A DNA stretch of 64,000 nt from Candidatus Laterigemmans baculatus (GTDB lineage: Bacteria > Planctomycetota > Planctomycetia > Pirellulales > Pirellulaceae). Below the pieces are notes generated by a model, which worked only from the letters and a program-made list of their open reading frames with translations, had not been told where the DNA came from and made no database searches. The stretch covers positions 62,001-126,000 of the forward strand of contig NZ_WRPR01000148.1 of assembly GCF_010367455.1 (NCBI RefSeq). Reading direction: 5' to 3'. The position numbers and the translations under genes were made by a program. Below are positions 56,412-64,000 of the stretch, piece by piece; position 1 is the stretch's first letter; the number at the start of each line of letters is the position of its first letter.

Positions 56412-56610
56412 CAAACCTCAAGAGTGGAGCGAGCGTTCGCCTCGGTGCCCCTGCAGTCGCCCGCCAGTCTCTCCTTGCTTCTGTGTAGCATTCTGCCGCT
56501 GGCAGTGTTGAACAGCCCCACGCCGGTCACGACGCTCGCGTGACCTTCTTTCAACGGGCTATTCGTACTGCTACTTGCGCCATGCGGCGCACCACAGAAG
56601 GACCTCTGTT

Positions 56611-57201
56611 ATGTTGTCGTGCCAGGAAAAAGCGAATCGGCGATCCGACTATGTATGGATCACGCCTACGTTGGCCGCCCGAACCACCGCTGCCGACGTG
56701 CCAGATTCGCCACCTCGGAGTGGCCAATCACGTGTGATGCTGGTTGATGACTCACACCCGTTCCGTGAGCAGGTCGCCACGAAATTGTTCAGCGCAGATG
56801 TGGTCGCTCTACAGGCATCTGACGTATATGAAGCCCTGCGTTTAGCGCGGGGAAGCGAAATCGATCTGTTGGTGATTGGTGGCGACCAACGCTACCAGAG
56901 CGGCTGGCGGTGTGCAGGGAAACTCTGCGGCCGGTCCCCCTCGTGCGGTGTCATCCTGTACTTTGACCACGTATCGGATCGCGATCGATTGTGGGGACGG
57001 GTGTCGCATCTATCTGCTTTGGTAGAAACCAAGGGCCGACCGAAACCGCTGGTTGCTGCGGTGCTCCGAGCGTTGGGGCGGTCGCTACCCGCCGCCGATC
57101 GCCACGGGCGCGCGGATTGGGCGAGCAAAGCAGAGGGCGGGCTGAGCGTGAATGCACTCGCAGATCGCGATCAACGGCGTGCCCGCAGTATTCCGCACTG
57201 A
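56611..57201 (+). CDS. degenerate response-regulator receiver protein
   Basis: A 196-residue protein with one receiver-like domain. It begins RVMLVDDSHPFREQVATKLF, which keeps the acidic pair, but the phosphoacceptor position in DLLVIGGDQRYQSGW is Gly instead of Asp. A Lys remains in LVETKGRPKPLV. No output domain is evident, and the C-terminus is basic and probably disordered. It therefore looks like a pseudo-receiver that may bind a partner independent of phosphorylation, or a decaying gene. ATG 56611 has AGAAGGA upstream; the in-frame TTG 56575 is less likely. It abuts the IS element. Confidence 0.68.
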   Translation: MLSCQEKANRRSDYVWITPTLAARTTAADVPDSPPRSGQSRVMLVDDSHPFREQVATKLFSADVVALQASDVYEALRLARGSEIDLLVIGGDQRYQSGWRCAGKLCGRSPSCGVILYFDHVSDRDRLWGRVSHLSALVETKGRPKPLVAAVLRALGRSLPAADRHGRADWASKAEGGLSVNALADRDQRRARSIPH

Positions 57202-57545
57202 ACAGACACTCCCGTCCCGTCGGAGGAATCCCCATGCTGCAGAAAGCATGCTTCCGGAGGGGCGTGAGTCGCTTACAGGCGGCCTCGGGCCGTAGCGTCG
57301 TTCTTGGGCCTGATAGGTCGCTGACGAAAAGGGCCGTCTGAGTTTATTGACCAATGCGCGAGCAAGTTGCCCGCAGGGACGAGCGAGAGCCGGTGATTTG
57401 CAGCGTTTCGACGGGCAGGGAGGACAACCTACTCGCGCAGTGGTCAATAGGTGCGGTTGTGCTGCGGAGAGGTCTGTCACATCCTCTTGCTTCGCAGTCC
57501 ATCTCGGCGATGTGAAGCACCTTTCATGGTTGATGACATCGGCCT
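57202..57545. other. intergenic region containing a long imperfect inverted repeat
   Basis: 344 bases between convergent genes. No coding frame is convincing. The main feature is the imperfect inverted repeat at 57346-57448, listed separately. Confidence 0.5.
57346..57448. repeat. 103-bp imperfect inverted repeat, MITE-like or structured RNA
   Basis: Outer arms ATTGACCAATGCGCGAG (57346-57362) and CTCGCGCAGTGGTCAAT (57432-57448) pair with one mismatch. Pairing continues inward over about 12 more positions with three mismatches. The non-coding interior is about 40-70 bases. The size and end symmetry fit a miniature inverted-repeat element or a long hairpin terminator between the convergent genes. 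Confidence 0.6.
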
Positions 57546-58181
57546 TCACTTAATCCCCGTTGAGCGAGGCCGAATCGGCCGCGTACGCGCCTCGCGCGCG
57601 TGTTCCAGAATTTCCCAGCCGCCGTGGATCACGATCCCGACGACTACCATGCCGATCAGCAAATCGGGAAGCCGAGACTGCAAGAGCATCACCGCCATGC
57701 CGGACGCGACAATGCCGAGATTGGCGATCATGTCGTTCGTGGTGAAGATCCACGACGCCTTCAGGTGCACGCCCTGTTCGCGGTGTGACCGCAGCAACCG
57801 CAGGTTGAGCAGGTTAGTCGCCGCGTTCACGACGGCTGTGACGATCATGGCCCACCCGATCGGCTCGGATCCCGTGACGAACCGCCGGACGATCTCGCCG
57901 AGCAACACTAGAGCCATCACAATCAGGAGCACGCCAGACAGCCGTGCGGCGCGCGCCTTGGCGGCAACCCCCCGGCCAACCGCGAACAGCGCGACGACGT
58001 AGACGGCTGCGTCCCCGAGGTTGTCCAGGGCGGCGCCCAGCAGACCCGTGGACTGTGCCAGGATTCCCCCGGCGCCCGCGACAGCGACCTGTGTGGCGTT
58101 GATGCCGAGCACCCACTTGAGGGTGCGCCGCTCGGCGGCGTCTTCGGCGTTGAGCTGGGGTTCGTCGTCATCCAGGGTCAT
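57546..58181 (-). CDS. short cation-diffusion-facilitator transporter
   Basis: A 211-residue membrane protein with about six helices, equal to a CDF core without the C-terminal cytoplasmic domain. TM2 shows ALDNLGDAAVYVVALF (DxxxD) and TM5 IFTTNDMIANLGIVASG (NDxxxN), so the metal-site residues differ from the HxxxD sites of zinc CDFs. Metal choice is therefore uncertain. Its ATG at 58181 overlaps the P450 stop by 4 bp and uses the ribosome-binding site AAGGAGAGCGA inside the P450 3' end, so the two genes are translationally coupled. Confidence 0.87.
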   Translation of the reverse strand: MTLDDDEPQLNAEDAAERRTLKWVLGINATQVAVAGAGGILAQSTGLLGAALDNLGDAAVYVVALFAVGRGVAAKARAARLSGVLLIVMALVLLGEIVRRFVTGSEPIGWAMIVTAVVNAATNLLNLRLLRSHREQGVHLKASWIFTTNDMIANLGIVASGMAVMLLQSRLPDLLIGMVVVGIVIHGGWEILEHAREARTRPIRPRSTGIK

Positions 58182-59428
58182 TCGCTCTCCTTGACGTTGC
58201 AGATGACGAAACGGCTCCGCGGCAGGGCCGGCAGCCGCGCGTAGTCGATGCTCAAGTCTTGTTCCGGCACGTCGTAGGTGACGCTTTTGGCCAGGAAGCC
58301 CGCCGCCACCTTGACCAGTTCCATCGCGTTCCATTCGCCCGGGCAGCGGTGGTTGACGTAGTGGTCGCCGCCGCCTTGGGGGATGAAGTTGAACGGGTTC
58401 CCGTCCCAGTGGCGGAACCGCTCCGGCCGGAACTCGTCCGGTGCATCCCACGTCTGCAGGTCGTGGTTGGTGCCGTACAGATCCAGCGCCACCAGCCATC
58501 CTTCGGGGAAGCGGTAGCCCTTCCACTCGAAGTCCTGCCGGACCCGCGCCATGACGGCCGGGAAGAATGGATAGAACCGCCGGACCTCCTGTGCGAACAG
58601 GTCCGAGAACCCGGGCTCCCCTGCCGCGAGTTTTTCCCGGCACCGCGGGTAATGGTGGAGCGCCATCGCGGCGAACACAATGAAGACTGAGACGGCCACC
58701 GTCGGGCGGAGGACGTTGATCAGTTCAACCGCCGCCGTGTGCCGGTCCAGCAAATCGCCCTTCAGATCCCGGTGCATCGCGATCACCCAGGCCGCGCTCT
58801 CCTCAGGCGGTTTGAGCCGGCCGGCGCGGACCTCCTCGATCAGATTCCCAATCCATCGCTCGGCCCGTCGGCGGGCCAGCCGGGACCACAGGTGGGCCGG
58901 GCTGAGTGCCGCCGCTCGGTCGAACATCGCCATCAGCTCCTCCGTCCGCCGGCCGACCTCGGGCTCTGCAAGCGGGACACCAGCCCACTCGCAGACGGCC
59001 GTGGTCAAAAGCTCGTTCACCTCGTCGTAGAGAACGACTCGGTCCATCCCCGACCACGTCTGCACATAGACCTGCCACCGCTCGGCAGTCATCGCCCTCA
59101 GCCGCTCGACGCGCTCAGGCCCCATTAAGGACATGAACATCTGCTTGCGGTGCCGGTGCGCCTCACCGTCCAGCCCCTGAACACCGCCCTTGCCGAACAG
59201 CGTCTTCTTGAGCCAGCCGGGGGCCACGCCACGCCGAACGAAGCGATCCTCGTCGTAGAACAATGCGGCCGCCTCCGGCCCCGTCATGCAAATGATCTTT
59301 CGGAGACCGAGCCGGGTCTGAAAGAGGTTGGACTGATAGTGTTTACATCTCCTCGAGATGAATCGGTAGGGATCGCCCACCAGCGCCAGAGTGGAATCCA
59401 AGCTTGTGTCGTGAGGTATGTGGGGCAT
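58178..59428 (-). CDS. CYP152-family cytochrome P450 peroxygenase
   Basis: Hydrogen-peroxide-dependent fatty-acid hydroxylase/decarboxylase family. The 416 residues contain LRPTVAVSVFIVFAAMALH (about 240), where Arg-Pro replaces the acid-alcohol pair of ordinary P450s and binds the substrate carboxylate, and FIPQGGGDHYVNHRCPGEW with the heme Cys near 362. Both are CYP152 signatures. The ExxR-type RFYPFF..VMARV and WKGYRFPEGWLVALDLYG are also present. No redox partner gene is needed for this family. Line 58321-58380 has 42 G+C of 60, against 33 of 60 in the CzcA gene at 62161-62220, so this unit differs in composition and may be transferred. Confidence 0.93.
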   Translation of the reverse strand: MPHIPHDTSLDSTLALVGDPYRFISRRCKHYQSNLFQTRLGLRKIICMTGPEAAALFYDEDRFVRRGVAPGWLKKTLFGKGGVQGLDGEAHRHRKQMFMSLMGPERVERLRAMTAERWQVYVQTWSGMDRVVLYDEVNELLTTAVCEWAGVPLAEPEVGRRTEELMAMFDRAAALSPAHLWSRLARRRAERWIGNLIEEVRAGRLKPPEESAAWVIAMHRDLKGDLLDRHTAAVELINVLRPTVAVSVFIVFAAMALHHYPRCREKLAAGEPGFSDLFAQEVRRFYPFFPAVMARVRQDFEWKGYRFPEGWLVALDLYGTNHDLQTWDAPDEFRPERFRHWDGNPFNFIPQGGGDHYVNHRCPGEWNAMELVKVAAGFLAKSVTYDVPEQDLSIDYARLPALPRSRFVICNVKESE

Positions 59429-59441
59429 GTGACCATTTCTC

Positions 59442-59768
59442 TTAAGACAATCGGGTAAGGGAACTCAAGGCGGCGTGCTGGCCCTGAGGTCCTGTCGATC
59501 GTCCCCACGGAGGGGCGCCAACTCGCTCCGTGTCTCGCGCCACTGGAAAGCCAGCGGCGCTCAGCCGCGACTCCAGTTCCTCGGGCGAGATTTGGGAGTC
59601 ATCTAGCGCGAGCCGCACCCGACATGCCACCGGCGAAATCTGCAACACTTCCACGCCGGGCACGTCTTGCAGAGAGCGGCGGAGCCGCGAGGCGTCATGT
59701 TCGCAATCCAGGCTGACGATATGTAGATTCCGTTGCTTCACATGCAGTCCCCAATCAGTTACATCCAA
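59442..59768 (-). CDS. HMA-like ferredoxin-fold protein with single-Cys loop
   Basis: A 108-residue protein whose central part resembles an HMA domain: LHIVSLDCEHDASRLRRSLQ, then DVPGVEVLQISPVACRVRL and SPEELESRLSAAGFPV. The CxxC loop is reduced to LDCEHD, as in the second HMA-like domain of the ATPase at 52663-55005. The C-terminus is a polar tail. The start at 59768 is the first ATG; a GTG a few codons later is possible. It lies 13 bp upstream of the P450 on the same strand, so they are likely co-transcribed. Function unknown. Confidence 0.6.
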   Translation of the reverse strand: MDVTDWGLHVKQRNLHIVSLDCEHDASRLRRSLQDVPGVEVLQISPVACRVRLALDDSQISPEELESRLSAAGFPVARDTERVGAPPWGRSTGPQGQHAALSSLTRLS

Positions 59769-59793
59769 CTACCCGCCGATATCCCTTCTGTCA

Positions 59794-60219
59794 TCAGTCG
59801 TATATATCGAGGAGATTCAGCAACTCTGTCCGCGATTTCGCGCCGATCCATCGCTCAACCTCCTGACCGTTGTCGAACAGCAGCAGCATCGGATACCTGT
59901 CTACAGCGTACTTCTCCTTAATGAATGGATGCTCTTCGATATTCAACTCAGCGACTTTGACGCTGCCAGCAAGTTCTTTGGTGATCTCCTGAATGGTGGG
60001 TTTCATCGCGATGCATGGCTGACACCACGGAGCCCACATGTCGACCAGAACGGGGAGATCGCTCTGAAGGACTTCACGAGCGAAGTTTTCATCGGTCAGT
60101 TGGACCGGCTGTGGGGCGGTCGACGGATTGCTCGACGTATGTGGCGAGCGGGTGTGCGTATCGCAGCCGGCGATCGCCGCAGCGAAGATCGTTAGCACTG
60201 CGATGAGTCTAAATTGCAT
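59794..60219 (-). CDS. thioredoxin-like lipoprotein with WCQPC active site
   Basis: A 141-residue exported thioredoxin fold. The signal ends in lipobox AIAGC (Cys19), a Ser/Thr/Pro linker follows, and the thioredoxin part has VLVDMWAPWCQPCIAMKP with redox Cys66/Cys69 and the cis-Pro segment VDRYPMLLLFDNGQE. The Gln in the CxxC loop is unusual; WCGPC is the common form. ATG 60219 gives the lipoprotein signal. It lies 25 bp before the HMA-like gene. It may protect or reduce thiols in the envelope. Confidence 0.9.
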   Translation of the reverse strand: MQFRLIAVLTIFAAAIAGCDTHTRSPHTSSNPSTAPQPVQLTDENFAREVLQSDLPVLVDMWAPWCQPCIAMKPTIQEITKELAGSVKVAELNIEEHPFIKEKYAVDRYPMLLLFDNGQEVERWIGAKSRTELLNLLDIYD

Positions 60220-60357
60220 ATGGGCTCGTAGGGGAAGTGTTCCAACTGTCCGCCGCGGGTGCAATCGCTGCGCCGCACCCGCGGCGGTCATTCAAGTTAG
60301 ATCTCAGTTGGCTCATTGGCCACCACTCGCGGATGGCCGGTTTCGTCGCCTTGCGGC

Positions 60358-60735
60358 TTACTCAGTGGGCTTCGGAGGCTGACGCCCCGTCTTGGCTTCG
60401 TACTGAGCTGCGAATTTGTCGAAACGCGACGGGCTACAAATAAAGCACTGCGATTCGGGGCGTGCATGCTCGTCGCACCAATCGCCAGACTCTTTGAACG
60501 CCGATACCAAGCTTGTATCGCACAAAGCACATTCCTCTTCCGGGATGCCATGTTCGACACACCACCAGCCGTCGTGGCTATGGTCGACGGTGGTTACTGC
60601 GGGTGTCTCGGCGGTATTTTCCGACGCGGTCTCGCCCTGTCCGCAACCGCTAAGAGCGACGACGCTCAGCGACAACAATCCGAGCATCCCCAGCATCCCG
60701 AGCGAGCGACTGCGGGTCGTGAACATCCAATTCAT
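60358..60735 (-). CDS. lipoprotein with duplicated WCxEHxxPExxCxxC motif
   Basis: A 125-residue lipoprotein: signal and lipobox LSGC (Cys31), then two copies of a Cys/His motif, WWCVEHGIPEEECALCD and DWCDEHARPESQCFICS. The repeats resemble metal-binding modules that occur in some RND adaptors of planctomycetes. ATG 60735 is preceded by AAAGGAACTTGAG, a good ribosome-binding site; the longer frame upstream is rejected. It lies 33 bp after the CzcA stop and is probably the accessory binding protein of that pump. Confidence 0.83.
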   Translation of the reverse strand: MNWMFTTRSRSLGMLGMLGLLSLSVVALSGCGQGETASENTAETPAVTTVDHSHDGWWCVEHGIPEEECALCDTSLVSAFKESGDWCDEHARPESQCFICSPSRFDKFAAQYEAKTGRQPPKPTE

Positions 60736-60768
60736 CTCAAGTTCCTTTCGGCTTCGCCGAATCAAAGT

Positions 60769-63700
60769 TTAGACCGTCAATCGTTCGGGCATTCGTCCGT
60801 GCCCGGGCACATGCCCGGAATCAAACTCTTGCTCGACGTCCGGATCGGTCGGTTCATCTGGCTGGTGACGATGACCGTCATCGTCTCCGCCATCGTCATC
60901 AAAACTCTCCGTCGGCAGGTTAAACACGACGTAGAGCACTCGTAGGACGAGCAAACTCATGATCATGGCGCTACAAACGCCACCGATCACTACGGTTGCC
61001 AACGGCCTTTGAACTTCCGCACCCATGCCGGTGCTGAACGCCATCGGCAGAAAGCCAAGGCTGGCCACCAACGTGGTCATCAGGATCGGCCTTAGCCGCG
61101 TCATGGCTGCTTCTTCCACCGCGTCATCCAGCGACCGGCCAAGTCGTCGGAGTTGTCGAATCGTCGAGACAAGCAGCATGTCGTCCAGCACGGCGACGCC
61201 CGACAACGCGATGAAGCCGACCGCCGCCGGGACTGAGAACGGCATGTCGCGAATCCATAGCGCCAGCACGCCGCCGATCCAAGCGAACGGCACGCCGGTG
61301 AAGACGCGTAACGAATCAATCCAATTGCGATATGTCATGTAAAGCAACGAGAGGATCATCAACAACGCGATCGGCACGACGATCATCAGCCGCGTCCGGG
61401 CGCGTTGCAAGTTCTCAAACTGGCCGCCCCATTCGACGCGGTATCGGCCAGCGGGCAGTTGCACCTTTTCATCAACAACACGTTGAGCTTCGGCGACAAA
61501 GCTACCAATGTCGCGTCCGCGAACGTTGGCTTCAATCGTGATCCGTCGCTGATACCAATCACGCTTGATCGTGTTGTAGCCATCGACCATTTCAATTGTT
61601 GCCAAGCGTGACAGTGGGATTCTCTCGCCCGAGGGCGTCGCGACTAGAATCTGTCGGATGGCGTCGGGGTTGGTCCTCGCCTTCTCTGGCAGCCGAACGA
61701 TCAGCGGGAATCGCAGTTGTCCCTCATACACTTCGCCGACATCATAGGTACCCAGAGAGCGGACAAGATTCATGATCGTGCTGGCCGGGATACCATAACG
61801 AGCAATCTCATTTTGCTTGATCCGGATTTGTAGCACCGGTTGGCCCGACACCTGCTCGACCTTGACGTCCTCGGCACCGGGAACCGTATTCAACGCACGT
61901 TCAATCTCCGACGCCTTCTCCACCATTAGGTCAAGATCATCGCCGTAAAGAATCGCGGCAACGTCTGATCGCACGCCGGAGATCATCTCATTCATCCGCA
62001 TTTCGATGGGCTGCGACATCGCCAGCCGCGGACCAGGCAGATCACGGAGCTCCTCCTGGACCAGAACGGTCAGCTCCTCCTGCGTCTCGGCTCGCGTCCA
62101 CTCATCGCGCGGATGCAGCGTTATAAATAAGTCCGTTAGCTCCGTTCCCATCGGGTCCGTGGCAACTTCAGCCGTTCCGATTCGACTCCACACCTGGGCA
62201 ATCTCGTCAGGGAACTTTTCCAGCAGCACCTGCTCCATTTGCGTGTTGTAGCGCATGGACTCTTCCAGCGGCGTTCCCGCAAGTCGCACGACGTTGATCG
62301 TGATGGCGCCTTCGGAAAGCCGCGGCTGAAACTCCGAGCCAAGATTGGGGGCCACGAGTCCGAAAACGCTGACCAGCAACAGCACTGCCGTACCGATTAC
62401 AAACGTTTTGTGGTGCATCGTGAACCGCAGGACCGGTGCGTAGAGCCGTTTGAGAACCCGGATCAATAACGGCTCTTTCTCTTGAAGGTTCTTCGGCAGG
62501 AACAGACTCGCCAGTACCGGCATCAGCGTCAGTGACAGAACCATCGATCCGGCTAGCGCCATGATCACGGTCAGGGCCATCGGACGGAACAACTTTCCTT
62601 CGATGCCTTCGAGCGTCAAGATCGGCAGGTAGACGATCATGATGATCAGTTCGCCGAACATCGTCGGTTTACGAACTTCTACTGCCGCATCGCGAATGAT
62701 TTCCAAACGACTGCGGCCGTCCTTGTTATGGGCCAAATGCCGCACGCAGTTCTCGATCATTACGACCGAGCTATCGACGACCAGCCCGAAATCGATCGCA
62801 CCGAGACTGAGCAGACTGGCTGCAATCCCGAATCGAAGCATTCCTGAGAACGCGAACAGCATTGACAGTGGGATCGCTAGGGCGACGATCAATCCGGCGC
62901 GGAGATTGCCGAGAAAGATGAACAGCACCGCGATCACTAGCAGCCCGCCCTCGAACAAATTCTTCTGGACGGTGTGAATGACGTGATCGATCAGTTCGGT
63001 GCGGTCGTAGACGGTTTGGATACTCACACCAGCGGGCAACGACTCTTGGATGGCCTGGAGTTCTTGTTTGATTGCCCAAGTGACATCATGACCATTTTCA
63101 CCCATCAGCATGAAGCCCAGGCCGAGCACCGCTTCGCCTCGGCCGTTCGCAGTGACGGCTCCGCGGCGGATTTCGTGCCCGATCTGAATGTCGGCGACAT
63201 CGCTGACACGGATCGGGACGCCATCTTTCGCTGTGATGACGATGTCTTCGATCTGCTCAATGTTCACCGTGCGACCGACACCGTGGACCAGCAGCATCTC
63301 GCTGCCGTCGGTCACGGTACCGCCGCCAACATTCTGGTTGTTGGCGCTGATCGCTTCGGACACCTCCTCGAATGTCAGTCCGTACTTGAACAACCGGTCG
63401 GGATCGAGTCGGACTTGGTACTGCTTTTCGTAGCCACCCCAACCATTGACTTCCGCCACGCCGGGAACCGACCGCAATTGCGGCTTGACGACCCAGTCTT
63501 GAATGGTTCGCAGCTCGGTTAGTCGCTTGACGCGTTCTTCTCGAGAAATCCTCGAGAAGTCAACTCCGTCATAGATTAGGACGTAGTGGAAGACTTCCCC
63601 CAATCCGGTCGAAACTGGCCCCATCTGCGGCCGGTCAATGCCGTCGGGCAGTTCGACCGTTGACAGTCGCTCGTTGATCAGTTGCCGTGCAAAGTAGATG

Positions 63701-64000
63701 TCGATTCCGTCGTCGAAAATGACCACGACCTGCGACAATCCGAACTTTGAAATCGAGCGAAGTTCATGTAGCCCGGGTAATCCGCTGATTGCCTGCTCTA
63801 CAGGGAACGTGATTTGTCGCTCGATCTCTTCCGAAGCCAGCGATGGTGCGACTGTGTTGATCTGAATTTGAACCGGTGTAGTATCCGGGAACGCATCAAT
63901 ATTCAGCTGGAAGAGCGAGAAGACGCCGACGACGGCGAACAGCGCCGTGGCCAAAATCACGAGGGCGCGGTGCCGCAGTGAAAAATCAATAAGCCAGTTA
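60769..64000 (-). CDS. CzcA/CusA-family RND heavy-metal pump, N-terminus cut by window edge
   Basis: Inner-membrane RND pump. The frame is open to the right edge, and the visible N-terminal residues NWLIDFSLRHRALVI indicate that only the first one or two codons are missing. About 1076 residues are present. Landmarks: FPDTTPVQIQINTVAP, IERQITFPVEQAISGLPG, the TM4 region AIDFGLVVDSSVVMIENCVR with its Asp, and a His/Asp-rich tail (DDDGGDDDGHRHQPDEP). The block GLSQVVVIFDDGIDIYFARQ and the lack of large insertions distinguish it from the two CusA homologues. Zn, Cd or Co are likely substrates. Adaptor and TolC genes would lie beyond the right edge. Confidence 0.93.
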   Translation of the reverse strand, partial: NWLIDFSLRHRALVILATALFAVVGVFSLFQLNIDAFPDTTPVQIQINTVAPSLASEEIERQITFPVEQAISGLPGLHELRSISKFGLSQVVVIFDDGIDIYFARQLINERLSTVELPDGIDRPQMGPVSTGLGEVFHYVLIYDGVDFSRISREERVKRLTELRTIQDWVVKPQLRSVPGVAEVNGWGGYEKQYQVRLDPDRLFKYGLTFEEVSEAISANNQNVGGGTVTDGSEMLLVHGVGRTVNIEQIEDIVITAKDGVPIRVSDVADIQIGHEIRRGAVTANGRGEAVLGLGFMLMGENGHDVTWAIKQELQAIQESLPAGVSIQTVYDRTELIDHVIHTVQKNLFEGGLLVIAVLFIFLGNLRAGLIVALAIPLSMLFAFSGMLRFGIAASLLSLGAIDFGLVVDSSVVMIENCVRHLAHNKDGRSRLEIIRDAAVEVRKPTMFGELIIMIVYLPILTLEGIEGKLFRPMALTVIMALAGSMVLSLTLMPVLASLFLPKNLQEKEPLLIRVLKRLYAPVLRFTMHHKTFVIGTAVLLLVSVFGLVAPNLGSEFQPRLSEGAITINVVRLAGTPLEESMRYNTQMEQVLLEKFPDEIAQVWSRIGTAEVATDPMGTELTDLFITLHPRDEWTRAETQEELTVLVQEELRDLPGPRLAMSQPIEMRMNEMISGVRSDVAAILYGDDLDLMVEKASEIERALNTVPGAEDVKVEQVSGQPVLQIRIKQNEIARYGIPASTIMNLVRSLGTYDVGEVYEGQLRFPLIVRLPEKARTNPDAIRQILVATPSGERIPLSRLATIEMVDGYNTIKRDWYQRRITIEANVRGRDIGSFVAEAQRVVDEKVQLPAGRYRVEWGGQFENLQRARTRLMIVVPIALLMILSLLYMTYRNWIDSLRVFTGVPFAWIGGVLALWIRDMPFSVPAAVGFIALSGVAVLDDMLLVSTIRQLRRLGRSLDDAVEEAAMTRLRPILMTTLVASLGFLPMAFSTGMGAEVQRPLATVVIGGVCSAMIMSLLVLRVLYVVFNLPTESFDDDGGDDDGHRHQPDEPTDPDVEQEFDSGHVPGHGRMPERLTV

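Noticed and set aside
1-64000. CRISPR arrays, rRNA or tRNA genes
   Set aside because: No regularly spaced repeats, rRNA-like blocks or cloverleaf-like sequence were noticed on reading both strands.

Overview
The window is a metal-resistance and metal-homeostasis island of a bacterium that looks like a planctomycete of the Pirellulales/Rhodopirellula type. That placement is an inference from repeated YHS-like small proteins, short secreted Cys-rich proteins, enlarged CusA and CusB homologues and a P450/CDF pair. I see no rRNA, tRNA or CRISPR array. About fifty genes are supported, and several are short genes or remnants.

Layout. 1-5036 (minus): a Cus-type RND pump (cusA cut by the left edge) and its adaptor. 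5296-8379 (minus): a small methyltransferase-like gene, glycogen debranching enzyme GlgX and a coiled-coil protein. 8564-10858 (minus): a CopB-type Cu/Ag ATPase. 11253-14734 (plus): a secreted Met/Cys-rich LTxxQ protein, class I fructose-bisphosphate aldolase and a secreted beta-propeller dehydrogenase. 14751-20712 (minus): multicopper oxidase, two TolC-family proteins and a His/Cys-rich secreted protein. 21111-30252 (mixed): GH15 glucoamylase-like enzyme, membrane cytochrome c, Cys-rich and YHS-like exported proteins, a SPW/VKOR membrane protein, a Csp-type copper-storage protein, a small Met-rich membrane protein and a second LTxxQ protein. 30396-39388 (minus): a copper-efflux operon in transcription order Cys-rich protein, CusB, two YHS proteins, PP2C-type phosphatase, CusA and a 39-residue membrane peptide. 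39435-41063: a graveyard holding a 5'-truncated tolC and a broken bile-acid-symporter/ACR3-like gene. 41474-46649: Na/Ca-exchanger-like protein, a third full-length TolC, a CDF zinc transporter and an intact ACR3-like transporter. 47036-51346 (plus): a complete ars operon, arsR-arsC-arsD-arsA-acr3. 51472-55005 (minus): secreted HMA protein, Cys-rich protein and a Zn/Cd/Pb-type ATPase. 55129-56408: a decayed IS3-family element. 56611-57201: a degenerate receiver-domain protein. 57546-64000 (minus): CDF, CYP152-type P450, HMA-like protein, two lipoproteins (one a thioredoxin) and a CzcA-type pump cut by the right edge.

How the parts fit. RND pumps with TolC partners export Cu/Ag and Zn/Cd/Co across the envelope. 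P-type ATPases and CDFs move metal out of the cytoplasm. The multicopper oxidase, LTxxQ proteins, YHS proteins, Csp, HMA and Cys-rich proteins are candidates for oxidising, chaperoning or buffering metal in the envelope. The ars operon handles arsenate and arsenite. Carbohydrate genes (GlgX, GH15, FbaB, propeller dehydrogenase) sit between the metal genes, which suggests an energy or stress role for the island (inference). ArsR is the only recognisable metal-responsive regulator, so control of the copper genes is unexplained. Starts were chosen from signal peptides, Shine-Dalgarno-like sequences and family alignment recalled from memory; no database search was possible.
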